From: Amoebophrya sp. A120
Taxonomy: Eukaryota > Sar > Dinophyceae > Syndiniales > Amoebophryaceae
NCBI GenBank assembly: GCA_905178155.1
Contig: CAJINV010000001.1
Span: 11,030,311-11,094,310 of the forward strand
Length of the DNA stretch: 64,000 nucleotides
Reading direction: 5' to 3'
How positions within the stretch are numbered: the first letter of the stretch is position 1; each line of letters opens with the position of its first letter. The translations under genes and the position numbers were made by a program. Under the pieces are notes generated by a model. That model made no database searches. It was given only the letters and a program-made list of their open reading frames with translations, and had not been told where the DNA came from. Shown here piece by piece: positions 35,401 through 46,600 of this stretch.

Positions 35401-36159
35401 AAAGTTGCGGACTTTTTTCAAGCGGTCACAGCAGCTGTGAGCAAACAACGGGGTCACAGCGCTGTGCTTCAGTTAATCGACGACAGTTCCGATGAGGATG
35501 CCTCATCGACAGAAGGCGAAAACGACGGCACAGAAACAAAACGAGTGCGATCCGACCAGCTTGGTTTGCAAATGGCGCAGCTAAGTAGAAACAAACCCGC
35601 ACCTGTGCAAGCAAGTTGTACCGGAGAAGATCGATTTCTGAAAGTTGTTGCACCTCCACCTCCACCAACAAAGGCCGAGACTGAAGAGGAGAAAGCAATC
35701 GCCGCAGGCTCATCGACAACCGTTGTTCTGCGAGGCGACAATGCCCCCGGTGCGAGCGGGACCGGGCGGAGACGAAAGAAGCACAAAAACCTGCTGCCTG
35801 CTAACGGCGAAACGACCGTGGCCGCAACGGATCTGCCTGCTGTTGAAGAAAAACAAATCGCCGGTGTCCCGAATTTAGGGTTTTCGTCTCTCGACGACAC
35901 AACCGGACAGGCGGCAGCTGCGGCGCTCGGCGCGTCTTCTAAGAAAAAGTCAAAAAAAGCAGTGAGAAAGGAAGCGAAAAATAACGAAGCTGCTAATAGG
36001 CCTCAGCAGTTTCATGCTGGTGGAGGTGCTGCTGCATTTCAGCCGGATCGATTGCTTGTGCGTTCCAAGAAGGATGGCAGGACCAGGAGCAAGGGCAAAG
36101 GCAAAGGGAAAAAAGGAGGTCAGGTTGAAGAGTCGGGCTTTCGACAGAAGAACAAGTGA
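32445..36159 (+). CDS. RRP6: Exosome 3'-5' exoribonuclease Rrp6/EXOSC10
   Basis: The nuclear exosome's distributive 3'-5' nuclease for rRNA, snoRNA and aberrant transcripts. Exons 32445-33809 and 34048-36159 give 1,158 residues; the intron (GTACTT..ACTACAG) interrupts the nuclease domain in phase 0. The N-terminus (LSELCCDAASLVGLAAQLQG) may be the PMC2NT cofactor-binding region. The DEDD-Y active site is complete: Asp395 and Glu397 in AIDIEHHS, Asp463 in VFHGADHDVIWLQRDFG, Tyr529 and Asp533 in YARSDTHFLLY. DTGQATRVL and LQLADWRKRPL are also typical. The HRDC domain follows (LPRSYLKMEASK; LEWRDCVARVVDESEFQILP). The remaining 400 residues are disordered and end in a Lys/Gly-rich basic tail (KDGRTRSKGKGKGKKGG), likely for nuclear or RNA contact. 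Confidence 0.93.
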
Positions 36160-36196
36160 GAAGCATATGTATACGTTCTCGCTGTAAAACATAAAC

Positions 36197-36639
36197 ATGC
36201 ACGAGCGCGACAAGGACATATTTGAAACTCAGAACTCATTTACATTTTGTGACGGCGTGGCTCATATTCTTCATTTTAGGCAGGGTTCTGTTCAATATGT
36301 TAGTAGTAGTACACAACTCAGACGCAAAGAGGTTGTCTGCTGAAATAGTTTTCGATCCGTTTCTGTTGATCTTGACCACAGGAAGAGAGCGTGCATCTAG
36401 TTTTCCACGTAGCTCGAGAACTGGAATTCAACTTTCGATCAGGTGCCAAGATCTCACAGCAGATTCTAGATCTGGTAAAGATCCATTCGGTTTCCGTCGT
36501 GACGGGTCCAGTTTTTCTAGCCGAGCGCTTTATTTTGGCCTGTCTGGTGGATCTGGATTATAAACAGGTAGTCGCTCTTCATCTTCGTCTTCTCGCTATT
36601 GACCATCGCCCGAAACTCCCAAGGATTGAGTTGGCATAA
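36197..36639 (+). CDS. Small two-exon gene, function unknown
   Basis: My model is exon 36197-36331, a 50-base intron (GTTGTC..CCACAG, 36332-36381) and exon 36382-36639, giving 130 residues; both junctions are phase 0. The start ATG 36197 lies only 38 bases after the Rrp6 stop. The first exon reads NSFTFCDGVAHILHFRQGS, the second VHLVFHVARELEFNF and ISQQILDLVKIHSVSVVTGP, compact alternating hydrophobic patterns typical of a folded domain. A possible further donor after DLDYKQ (GTAGTC at 36567) would shorten the second exon. I do not recognise the family. The very short intron is unlike the others in the window, so the model needs transcript support. Confidence 0.4.
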
Positions 36640-36817
36640 GCCGCTCGCCATAGAGTAGAGCTGAAGTGAAAGTAAGTCGAGCTCTCTAGTCAACACTCCA
36701 TCGCATGGTAGCTAGTTTAATGCTTCTTCGAAGAGAACAATAATATCATCAAGAGCTGACTATACAAAACTGCTACTTGTTGTAATTGTAGGGTCGACCA
36801 GGCACATCCACGGCACC

Positions 36818-37699
36818 ATGACAGCGTCTGATCCGGGTATCTCCGCTTTCACACTGTACTACATGGACCACCCGTTTTGGCGGGCCGAGTGTATTCGCCT
36901 CGCCGTGCACATCTATCTAGCGAAAGGCAAGCAGCTTCCCTTTGAGTACAAGGACGCGCGCGTGAATGGCCGGGCCCTCCGGGAAAGCGGCAAGCCCGTC
37001 TTCGGCCAGATGCCGGTTGCCGGAGTGGTGTTTGCAGCAGACGACTCCAAGCAGGAACACATCCTAGCTGAGGTGCAGGCGATTTGTAGCTTTGTTGGAA
37101 AGCAAATAGGGTTTTATCCCACGGCAAATCCATGGGAGATGGCAAAAATGGACGAAGCTTTCGGAGGCCTCACTAGCGCAACAGATCTAATCTCGTCCAC
37201 GATGGGAATTCAGCCACCGGAACGAAAAATCCAAGTGCGGCAGAGCATTTGTGATCTCGAGGAGGGCCGGCTTACACAGTTCGTCGGCGGCCTGGAAACC
37301 CTTCTGCAGAAAGCGAATGGTAAGCACCGGAACTGAAACAGAAAGCCTCCTTCATGAAAATGCTGGTACATCAACATCACGCATCTGTCGATCGCTTGAT
37401 TTTCAACATACAGAGAGAAGGAGCTTTGTGCGTTGTCTCTAGTCAACATAAAATTTCTTACCCCACCAGGTACTGCTACCAATCAAGTCGTCTTTGTGCC
37501 ATCATTCGGGCTTTCGATAGTGGACCTTGCAGCATGGCGATTTGTTGGTTGGGTGAGTAGTGGAATTCTCGATGGTATCCCAACGAAATGGGTGCAGGAG
37601 TCTTTCCCGTTGCTGTGGCAAGTTCACCGACAAGTTGACAGCATGCCGGAAACGCAAAGCTGGAAAGGCAAGCATTCAAAGTTTTACTCAAACTCCTAA
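36818..37699 (+). CDS. Glutathione S-transferase, sigma-like
   Basis: Conjugates glutathione to electrophiles in the cytosol. Exons 36818-37319 and 37470-37699 give 243 residues, close to the family norm of 200-220. The thioredoxin-like N-terminal half reads TLYYMDHPFWRAECIRLAVH, with the Tyr near residue 14 in the place of the catalytic Tyr, and FGQMPVAGV holds the cis-Pro after strand 3. AEVQAICSFVGKQIGFYP is the Ser/Gln glutathione gamma-Glu contact region in degenerate form. The helical C-terminal half ends with FPLLWQVHRQVDSMPETQSW, as in sigma GSTs. ATG 36818 is preceded by ATTGTAG at 36786-36792, a likely splice-leader acceptor. The intron is GTAAGC..CCAG in phase 1, and its borders carry GGTA on both sides. 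Confidence 0.85.
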
Positions 37700-38184
37700 A
37701 CGAACAAAAGCAACAGATCGTCGGCTGTATAGGTGAAGGTGCGCACTTCTTGTTGGCCACTTTTTTATAAATCCGAACTCACGAATTCGAATCAGAATAA
37801 GAATGTGAATGACATCTTGACGCTCGTTCGCACCCTCGTAGCGGGGGACCACGAGACGTAAAAATTAGGGCTGAAGGCGGGATCTTCAAAATGGATAGAA
37901 ATCAATAGAACTGTTGAATAGCGAAGATCGAAAATGGAAGAAATCTTGGTGAGATCCCAAGCAACCACAAATGATGTTGCACACGACGTCGGTTTAGCTG
38001 TAGGTGTTTCTCTTTCTGTTATGTGCGCATATGCCCAAAAAAGCAAATGAACACAGGAAGCGACACAGGGCGACTACGACTTCAAAGCCTGCAGCTTTAG
38101 CAAGCTTCAGACTTTTCATTGATCTTGATTCCTGTTCGATACAGACTTAAATCAATAGTTTACCGTTTATTTTCCACCAAAAGA
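37700..38184. other. Intergenic, no gene seen
   Basis: About 480 AT-rich bases between the GST stop and the next start codon. No frame or structure is convincing; the minus-strand frame at 37792-38046 looks like chance. Confidence 0.5.
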
Positions 38185-39468
38185 ATGACAATGTCAATGA
38201 CGTCCGTTTTGGATTTGTCAAAGGTTCGCGACATTGCACGCGAGGAGCGCGCGACGGAGGTACAATATACGCCGGCCAGTCGCTTGGTAGCTTTTGTTAC
38301 CAGAGGCTATCGTAGTCGGGTGAATGTTTGGTACACAACGGGCACAGTTGGTACGTATATCGACCACCCCCGACAGGGACGCACTCAACTTTTTCGGCGC
38401 CAGGTGACGTTAGGGGTCCTGCGCGAGATTTTTCGAGATCCACGCGTACACACGGGTTTGGGATACCACTTCAGGGATCAAATTCCGACCCCCGCCCGAA
38501 ACGACCCGCGGGACCGGTCGCGGTCTCCCAGGCGGAGGGAGCCCGAGCCAGAAAGCGACGCAGCCGGCGGCGAGACGAGGAGCAGCACCGAGGTCGATGA
38601 GGAAGAGGCCGCAAAGGCTCAGCTGCTGCGGCTGAAGAAAGAGAAATCCGACCTAGAGAAGGAAATCGAAGGCGTCCAGGCTATTGTCGACGCATTCGAG
38701 ACGCGCAGGCAGGAAGAAAAGAGGAAGCAAGAAGAGGCGGAGGCCGAAGAACGGAAGAAAGCCGAGGAAGCACGGAAGGCAGCTGAGCGTGAAGCGGAGG
38801 AGGACCGTAAGAGAGCGACTCGACGGGATCGCGGTACAAGCTTCATCTTTTGGGGTATGACAGATGCCAATACGCTTAAGAAAGATTTCGACAAGGATGT
38901 TTCCTGCATCGCTGTTCAGGACGATGCCTGGCTCCTTGTTCATGAAAAAGCGCGCTCTTCTAGCTGGTGTGGGCGTATACCGACAGGTTTGGATAAATTT
39001 CTTCGGAGTCGGGCGAAAAATCATCCACAGCCCACTGTCGTTGCACTGGGCAGCGATGGGCGCTACTACTGTGAAGTTGAGAACGGAAAAGCACAGTGGA
39101 ACGGACCAGATAGCTTCTCCGAAGAAGTTAACGACAATCCGACGAAGACCATCAAGTGCGTTTCGTTTGGGGAGGACTACAACACCTGGTTCATCGTTTT
39201 CAAAGATGGTGCCTATTCTTCGCAGGGCAACATTCCCGCCAGCCTATCAAAGCTACTAAATCAAAGAAACCTGGCGGATTTGGAGTTTGTGTCGCTCGGG
39301 CCGGACGGCGACTACTTCGTCCGTGCCATGAATGGACGCTCCTGGTGGAATTTACCGGTTCACATAAGCAATGATCTCAACAAAGAAACGAAGGCTGGAG
39401 CTTCTGTGAAGAGTATTTACTTTGGAAGCGCAGGGAATGTCTTCGTTCGCGGAAATGACTTTCGGTAG
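38185..39468 (+). CDS. Coiled-coil protein with C-terminal W/G-rich repeat units
   Basis: A single exon codes 427 residues from ATG 38185; two further in-frame ATGs at 38191 and 38197 could also serve. The N-terminal 100 residues look folded, with repeated basic-aromatic strands (VAFVTRGYRSRVNVWYTTG). An RS-like stretch (RDRSRSPRRREPEPES) follows, then a charged coiled coil (residues about 145-220, ERKKAEEARKAAEREAEED). The C-terminal 200 residues contain related units of about 55-60 residues built as 'VxLGxDGxYYxxxxNGxxxWxG': TVVALGSDGRYYCEVENGKA, IVFKDGAYSSQGNIPASLS, FVSLGPDGDYFVRAMNGRSW. They suggest a small beta-propeller or similar blade repeat. Comparable repeats occur in uncharacterised protist proteins. 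The function is unknown. Confidence 0.75.
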   Translation: MTMSMTSVLDLSKVRDIAREERATEVQYTPASRLVAFVTRGYRSRVNVWYTTGTVGTYIDHPRQGRTQLFRRQVTLGVLREIFRDPRVHTGLGYHFRDQIPTPARNDPRDRSRSPRRREPEPESDAAGGETRSSTEVDEEEAAKAQLLRLKKEKSDLEKEIEGVQAIVDAFETRRQEEKRKQEEAEAEERKKAEEARKAAEREAEEDRKRATRRDRGTSFIFWGMTDANTLKKDFDKDVSCIAVQDDAWLLVHEKARSSSWCGRIPTGLDKFLRSRAKNHPQPTVVALGSDGRYYCEVENGKAQWNGPDSFSEEVNDNPTKTIKCVSFGEDYNTWFIVFKDGAYSSQGNIPASLSKLLNQRNLADLEFVSLGPDGDYFVRAMNGRSWWNLPVHISNDLNKETKAGASVKSIYFGSAGNVFVRGNDFR

Positions 39469-40273
39469 CTAGTTATGTATGATGATACAATTATTTCAAG
39501 ATCGATGGAAATCATTCCGTAGCATCAAAATGTACAAGAATTTTTTTTAACTTCTCGGCTCGGAAATTGAAGTTACTTGCTCAGCCATGACGAACTCTCA
39601 TCCATCGCTCCACGACCAGGCTGATTTCCAGGATTTATTTTGTTTGCAGGAGTGTTCCCGTACGGCACCGTATGGTGCTCTATCACGATCAGAAAAGATC
39701 TATAATGATTATCACTGCCCCGCCCGGTGTCGAAACTCCACGAGAAGACCATTTTGAAAGAACGGATTTGTCTGTCCTCGACTACTTGTTGTTCTTCATT
39801 TGAAAGATTCTTGACGAGTTCGATATGATACGGATTAGAACTAGATCACACGCACCCGTATATTCGGGTCTTGGTCTCTTTGTCTTTCTCTTTTCCGTGT
39901 TGGTCTTTTGTTGCGTGGGCGGACCTGTGCGTCCCACGCAAGATGACGACGAGAAGTAGGCACACGACAGGTCTGGCCCTGTCGTCTGTTGGCATTCTCG
40001 TTTTATTCCTCAACGTCAAGAACAGCGGAAGCGGATGAATCGGAAACGGATAGAAGGTTTGGATCGAATTTCATACATAGTGATAGCGATTTGACACTGA
40101 CTTGAGCAGTGAGTCGATAATTGTGTTTTTTCTTTCTAACTTTATCCATTGGCTGTGTGGCTTTTTCACGATTGACGCAATCCGTTTCGTCGCCATACAA
40201 ATCAATCGTGATCTTGTCATTGACGGTGGAACAAGCAGAGCAAGTTAAGGTGGTTCACCAGTCCGGTGCCGGG
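39469..40273. other. Intergenic and probable 5' UTR, no gene seen
   Basis: AT-rich. The frame of the next gene stays open back to 40121 and would add CFFFLTLSIGCVAF, a hydrophobic stretch, but without an ATG; it may be the end of an upstream exon or UTR. AACAAGCAG at 40230-40238 is a possible splice acceptor ahead of ATG 40274. Confidence 0.45.
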
Positions 40274-42946
40274 ATGGCGCCGATCTCGGAAAGTCCCCGC
40301 GACGAACCTGACGTCGCGACAACCGATATCATGAACCCGGAGATGAAGCTCCGCGCTTTTTCCTTTGCCGAGCGGGTCACCACGTGTCTGAGCAAAACCT
40401 GGTTGACGGATCCCCTGGCACAACATAACAACATTGACGTGCGCTTCGCCTTCTTTTCCGGGGGGAAGCCGAATTTGTCGTCTTCAGATGGCGGTGCTGA
40501 GAGTAAGACCAACGAAAGTGAAGACGGCGAGACTTCTTCGAATGCAGATGCAAGGGGGGATGCGGAAAATGCGATTTCAACGGCCTTGGAAATGCTTTCC
40601 ACGAGAAAAGTGGAAGACATCCTTCGAGATGAGCACCAACTCGTAGAGCCAGGCAGTGAAAAGTCAAAGTCTCTGGGATCACTTGCGGATGAAATTCTGT
40701 CCGTTCTTACGACAGAAGATGCTGTGGCGCACAATGTTGCCGGTGCCGGTTCGTTGCCAGTCCAAAGCCCGAAACCTTTTCCTGCTGATCATCTTAGTAT
40801 CGAAGATACAACTACAATGCCACGAATGCGGGACCAAACCAAAAGCGCAGTCTCACGAGTGCAGTCGCTCGCCAGCGTTGATAGTCGCTTAGCCGATTAT
40901 CTCTGCAACCTGATGCAGAGCTGGAAAGCCAGCAAGACGGAAGCAGGTGACTCCGAGGAGCAGATTTTTCAAACCTCCCACGTGCCCGTTGTACATCGCG
41001 TTGCAGACGCACGGCGCGCAGATTTGAGCGCGAAAATGTTTGCCGAGCCGCTCACGTGGGGATTTGGACCGACAGTGTTTTGGACGAATTCGTCGAATAC
41101 AGCTGCTTCGGTGATGGACTCGTCAACACGCGGTCCAAGTGTACTATCGGCAGTACCCCCTTCGCACAATTCTGTATCAACAAAGACGACAGATTTATCG
41201 CTTGACCTGTCTCACTGGGAGTTCGGTGCAGGGCACGGTGCCGGTTTGCAATTGATTTGCAACAACAATGCCGGCGAGAGTGCGGTGGTAATCTCCACTG
41301 GTGGAGGCAGCGGCGGGGGTGTCGAAAACGCAACGCACGGTGGTGGTGGCGGAGGAGGCGTGCAAGTGTTTCTACCATTGAATGTTACAACACTTAGCGG
41401 CAGTAATGGCGGGAATGTGAAGGCAACTATACTAGGCGGGAAAAGTGGCCCTGGCCTTCTCTCCTCGAAGCGCTGGCTGAAATTCTCCACGGGAGGCGGC
41501 GGTGGCTGCGGCACCGTATCGAAGAGCGATTTTGCGAAGTTGACGACCGCGCAGACCCTGGCAAAAGTGAACAAAACCGCGGATGCTGAGCTGAACATCG
41601 AACGGAAACGATTTGCAGACTTCGTGGCCTCGCAAGAAGTCGCACAAGAACCAGGGAGCGTCTCAGATCAAGCTGATGAAGCAGGATTTTACGAACAAGC
41701 GATCCAAGTGAACAAAACGATTTCGTGCGGCATGCGGCCTGACCACCACGTGTCCGGGCAGGCACCACCGACAGAGCTGATTCAGCAGTTTTTGGCGCAA
41801 GAGTGCACTTCGCTGTACATTCATGGTGGCGGGGGAGGTGGGGGCGGCGGGGTGGTCCCACTGTCCGGGGAACACGATGCGATGTCGAAAGTACCTGCCA
41901 CGATAGCCAAGAACCCCGTCTCGCTTTTCCGGCTTGGATACGGATTTTTCTTCTACGCAGACGTGTCTGGACGCAGCAAGAAACCCAAAATCGGCGACGT
42001 AGGCCTACAATCTAACGGCAAGGTGACAAAAGGCCGCGAGGAAGAACATGTTGACAGGCGTCAGCACCTTGTTGAGATGCAAAATGTTCTACCGCACCAG
42101 TCGGAGCAGCTTTTCCAGGATTTCGACTACTCACCGGACGCATGGAAAACTGTGCTGACGCCGGCGGAGTTTCAAGAGCTGGAAAAACACGTAAAGCCAA
42201 AGAGTGGAAGTCACACCGAGGTCCCATCCATTGCGGAGATGAAGAAACACCCGAAGTACTGGTGGCACTACCTGCCGCCGCAGGCTCTGGAATCCATGTT
42301 GCAGCGCAAACAACTGGAGGCTGCCGATGCCTGGAAGTACATTTCCGTTGCGCAGCCATCAGAAAGTCTCGCGCCACTAGCAGTCAACGAGGGCTTGCTG
42401 TTCACGAACGACACTGCTGCATGGACCTACTTGGATCATCTGCGAAGGAGCGCCGCCGCGGGTAGCAGCTCTCTTTTACCGCTCAGTTTCCTCGAACAAG
42501 AAAACGAAGCAAATACGCAACTGTTGATCGAAAATTATGGACGAAGTGCAACCGTAGAAAACTTCTCCCCAGATTATAAAACCCCCACTGTCTTGGTGAA
42601 GATCAATGGGACGGCTATGGGGATGAACCAACGGGAGAATTTCACGGCCGCGGCCCTGGAAGCCAGCAACCAGACCTTCGGCGGATATAACTTTACCTAC
42701 TTGAATGGCGACGTGTACGAAGCTGCCAACGAGATTGTCATGTCCACCCCGCCACGGGAGCTGATGGCTTCGCAAGGCATGAGTACGTTGACAGTGACGA
42801 CGTGGCTGTTCCTCGACCTCTATCCAGAGCCGTTCAACGCAGGTTGCCTGGTGTTTCTGGCCGCGTTCTTGTCCGCATTCATCGGGAATGCGATAGCGTT
42901 GCGCTGGCGACGCGGATCCGCCAGCGGTAGCGACTCGGAGGAGTAG
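40274..42946 (+). CDS. Gly-rich membrane protein, function unknown
   Basis: From ATG 40274 the frame codes 890 residues. Three Gly runs stand out (GGGSGGGVENATHGGGGGGG; STGGGGGCGTV; YIHGGGGGGGGGVV), embedded in beta-rich segments such as GVQVFLPLNVTTLSGS and a Tyr/Phe patch (RLGYGFFFYADVSGRSKKPK). Several N-glycosylation sequons (NVT, NKT, NFT, NQT) cluster in the second half, suggesting a luminal or extracellular domain. A membrane segment lies near the end (FNAGCLVFLAAFLSAFIGNA), followed by a short basic-acidic tail. No signal peptide follows this ATG; a hydrophobic stretch in frame upstream (40121-40170) may be a signal from an unrecognised first exon. No family recognised. Confidence 0.65.
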   Translation: MAPISESPRDEPDVATTDIMNPEMKLRAFSFAERVTTCLSKTWLTDPLAQHNNIDVRFAFFSGGKPNLSSSDGGAESKTNESEDGETSSNADARGDAENAISTALEMLSTRKVEDILRDEHQLVEPGSEKSKSLGSLADEILSVLTTEDAVAHNVAGAGSLPVQSPKPFPADHLSIEDTTTMPRMRDQTKSAVSRVQSLASVDSRLADYLCNLMQSWKASKTEAGDSEEQIFQTSHVPVVHRVADARRADLSAKMFAEPLTWGFGPTVFWTNSSNTAASVMDSSTRGPSVLSAVPPSHNSVSTKTTDLSLDLSHWEFGAGHGAGLQLICNNNAGESAVVISTGGGSGGGVENATHGGGGGGGVQVFLPLNVTTLSGSNGGNVKATILGGKSGPGLLSSKRWLKFSTGGGGGCGTVSKSDFAKLTTAQTLAKVNKTADAELNIERKRFADFVASQEVAQEPGSVSDQADEAGFYEQAIQVNKTISCGMRPDHHVSGQAPPTELIQQFLAQECTSLYIHGGGGGGGGGVVPLSGEHDAMSKVPATIAKNPVSLFRLGYGFFFYADVSGRSKKPKIGDVGLQSNGKVTKGREEEHVDRRQHLVEMQNVLPHQSEQLFQDFDYSPDAWKTVLTPAEFQELEKHVKPKSGSHTEVPSIAEMKKHPKYWWHYLPPQALESMLQRKQLEAADAWKYISVAQPSESLAPLAVNEGLLFTNDTAAWTYLDHLRRSAAAGSSSLLPLSFLEQENEANTQLLIENYGRSATVENFSPDYKTPTVLVKINGTAMGMNQRENFTAAALEASNQTFGGYNFTYLNGDVYEAANEIVMSTPPRELMASQGMSTLTVTTWLFLDLYPEPFNAGCLVFLAAFLSAFIGNAIALRWRRGSASGSDSEE

Positions 42947-43683
42947 AGAGGGGTCTGGTAAGATAGCGGAGCGTGCTCGTCCTACAGTAACAGTCTACCG
43001 CAGAAATCCAAATCTAATGATCACACGGGAACAAATCTAACGATACGGATGCGTGCAAGATGTCTCCTCGGAAATGCATATGTCGAACTCACAACCTTTC
43101 TCTTCACGAACAACTGGATACGAATTTTAGCGAAAAGAAACCCAGCATAGGGTAGTTGCGTTCCACCACCAGTTGCGGTGTTTTGTGCAGATACGTATGC
43201 AAATGCGTTTTGCGACGAATTTCTTGACTACTTGAAATGAACAGTGCGCGCTTTATTCGCAGCCGGTTTCGCGTTTGGACATTTCTTGTCTTTCAAACCA
43301 GTTTTTGGAAATAGAAAAAGTTGCCTGCTCATTTTCCAAAGGGTCCTTGAAATTTTCAAGTGTTCTTCTGCGTCCTGCACCTGCTTCTGCTTGTTCTTCT
43401 GAGGTTCGCATCAAGATTGCATCGAGCTCAGCTGTTGTAGGCCTTGGCCTTTCGTGGTACAGTGCCTCCGCCGTTTCGTGTGAGTCTAATAATAAGGCGG
43501 AGCACCACTTACACTGCGCAAAATAAGTAGAGGCCGATCAATTTTTATCTCCCGCATGGTGGGGCATTTCACTATCAACAGAGTTTCACCGTGCAGACAA
43601 CAAGTACTCTAAATAATAAATGGGGTCCAACATGATCGTCCTAGACTGATCAATGATTTACTTAGTGCAGGAACGAGTACTAC
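42947..43683. other. Intergenic, no gene seen
   Basis: About 740 AT-rich bases. The 83-codon frame at 43275-43526 is Ser/Cys-rich and shows no family resemblance; I regard it as chance. A splice-acceptor-like TGCAG occurs at 43667-43671, shortly before the next ATG. Confidence 0.5.
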
Positions 43684-46600
43684 ATGAACTCACTGTCACG
43701 AGACAGGCACTTCCATCTGCAAGACAGATCAGACGCTCTTGTAGGAACAGTCAGCACGAAAATGTCGTCTCCGGCCTCGTCAGCCGTTTCCGGCGTGATT
43801 CGGCTGGTTCCCGCGCGCGAAGGCGGTTTTGGATGCGAAAAGCACCAGCGGGGGTTCCTCGAAGAGGAGGACCCTTTTTTTGTGGACTTCTGCTCCAATG
43901 ATGTCGCGGACGAGCACTACGACCCGCCGACGAGTTCTGGAAGCAAGCCAACACTTCTACCACCAGACGAGCACTACGACCCGCCGACGAGTTCTGGAAG
44001 CAAGCAAATACTACCACCAGCAGCGACTTCCTGCCCACAAATTCTGCAAGGCACAACAACTGTGTCAGCGGAAGATACTACATCAAGTTCTTTCTCTCAT
44101 CAAACACAGGTCTCGAAGGATCAAACTGCCGGCGTTTATTCTCTGACCTCGAGCTGCGGTGCATCGACATCACACTCCACTGCTATAGTAGGTGGACCAA
44201 ATATTAACCTCATCTCGCGCCGTACGACAGATCCCATCAAGAGCACAAGTCATGGAGCCCCCACCAGCTCCAGCTGCGCCAGCGGTTCCTCAGCAGCGTG
44301 CAACCGCGGAGGGCGTGCTGCCGCGGCCCCAGCGGTTTTTGACGGCGACACTACAATGTCCAGGCGTGTGGAGCAGCTGCTGGCCGGAGATCGCGAGGCC
44401 AACGTGCGGAAGACGCGGACTAGTAGCGCGTCCGCGTTGCTATCCGGTCTTTTTAGCCGCGGCACGTCGCCACCTCCACCAGCTGCTAGTTTCCTGGACG
44501 ATCGGCGAGGGGGCAAGAATGTGGATCATGACCCGCACGACAGGACGGCAAAACATTTGTCGGGAGATGAAGATGCTCATCAGGGGGGACGTGCTGTAGC
44601 TCTCACTGGCCCTCTCTTCGACGTTGGTCGTGAGGTCATCGGCAAGGTGCTCGGCCGGTCTACGGCCCCAACGCTGTTGGCCGATGTGGACGATGACCCA
44701 AGAAATTGCCGCAGTAATAACTACACGAGGCACGGATGGGGTGCGAATAGTACGTCTCGCATGAAAACTAGCCAATCGTGCTCTACGGAGACTTGGACCG
44801 CTGAGGCCGTGCCTAGCTTGAAAAAACCCGAACTTGAACGAGCATGGCAACACCAAGACTCCGAACACATCACAAGAAGCCTGCAGCTCAATGTAAATGG
44901 TAATGGAGTTGCCTCCGACGAGCAGCGAGGAGGAAGGTCCGATAGTGTCGGTCAGCGCGATCATGTGACTGTTGGTCGACGGACATCAAAAACAGCGGAT
45001 ACAATCGAAGATGCGGATGTGCACAATACCTCCTACCGGTCAGAGCACATGGGCGACAAATCAACCGAGTTGGAAATAAATGACGATGGCGACGATGCCG
45101 AGCCGTCCTTTTTTGCGACGCGTGCTGCTTTGCGACGACTTCACGAGGGTCTGCCCGTACCCATGGGCTTAACGCAGAGCATCTTCGGTACAGAGAATGT
45201 AGCACGTGAGTGCAACTTCTGTCCTTACGTCTGATACTTAGTTCATCGATACTTAGTAATCAGTTCAAGCGTCTTCGAACCATTCATGAGAAACTGTGAC
45301 TGCTGCTTTTCCAGGTTCAAGTCCCATCACGGTCCCGGCTGCGCCGGCTATATCAGCTGCACCAACACGACCGCAAGTGGCAAACTGGATGCCTTCACCG
45401 TGCAAGCAAGTCAACGTCTCCTCCTTCACGCCAAAAGGAAACGAACAACCGCACGCGGGCTTTCCACCGCGTTCGCTTGGTAACGAAACTAGAGTGGTTT
45501 TATGCACCCGGAAGTCGGCGACTTCCGGTTTTCTTCATATATACTGTTTATTGAGTCAGCGCTGCGAGTCGAGTTCACGTGTGAATCCCAGAACGAATAC
45601 TAGCCTTGTCGCTAATTTGCCACCAATACTGTATCAGGTCTTTTGGCAACATCGCCACGGATGCTGAGTCCGGTCTGCCAGCGAGGCTTTGGCGCGACTT
45701 CTCCGCTCGCGAGGAAGCCTGTAGCTAAATCTTCGTCGCTTCTAGCAGGACCAGCTGCGTCGACTACCGGTAGTACTGGGTTGTTGTCGCAAGCTGCCAA
45801 AAAACTGGGATCCTCCTACCCGCCGCGCGGGCCCACGAAGAAAAAGCCAGGCTCTTGTCCGTCATCCACCGCAGGCAAGGCGTCCGGTTCCGGCAGTCAC
45901 AATAGCCGGAAGGGGCCAGTAGCTGCCCTGCATTCTCGCACGAGCATGCATTCTGGCACTGACGAGGGGTGCTCTTCTACGCATGAGCGGTCGGGTACTC
46001 GTTTCCACGGAACCTCAAATCATGGGGTTTCCCGCCGCGGTGACGCCAGTGCCGATTGTAACCGGACCGAGGAACAAGGGGAAGGAGCGCTGCGTCAACG
46101 GCACCGTGGCGATTCTTCCAAATGCAGTTCTAACAGTTCGAAGACGACATTGGATCTCCAGGATTTCGACGATACAACCGATGTGCCGTGTTCCAACTCC
46201 TCGCCAGACGCGGCTGCGCTGCTGTACGCACCGCTCGGCCGCCACAGTCGCAACGGTCACGGAGAAGTCGTGGCTGACACGACAGTTGCATGCGACATGG
46301 GCCAAAGTCGAGCCGCGGTTGGCCAACGGCGTTCAGCAGGAGGTGAGGAGGGCTCATCTATGATGTCGCCACACTCGAGACCGACCTGCTTTAATACTGG
46401 CACTACTGCAAGAACAATGCCTCGCTCGGGTGGCTCAGCCACTAGTGCGCACCAGCGTCCTCCTACGAACGAACATCGCGAATCATATCCGAACCAGCGG
46501 CAATTTAAGCGCACGGCAAGCTTTCAGCAGGCGGGCTTGCACAAGCACTACGGAGGTGCCGGATATGCCTACAAGTCACCGGAGTACAATAGCGGCTCGG

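Noticed and set aside
36197-36331. Resemblance of CDGVAHILHFRQGSVQYV to carotenoid-oxygenase sequences
   Set aside because: The predicted protein is far too short for that family and the following exon does not match; the likeness is superficial.
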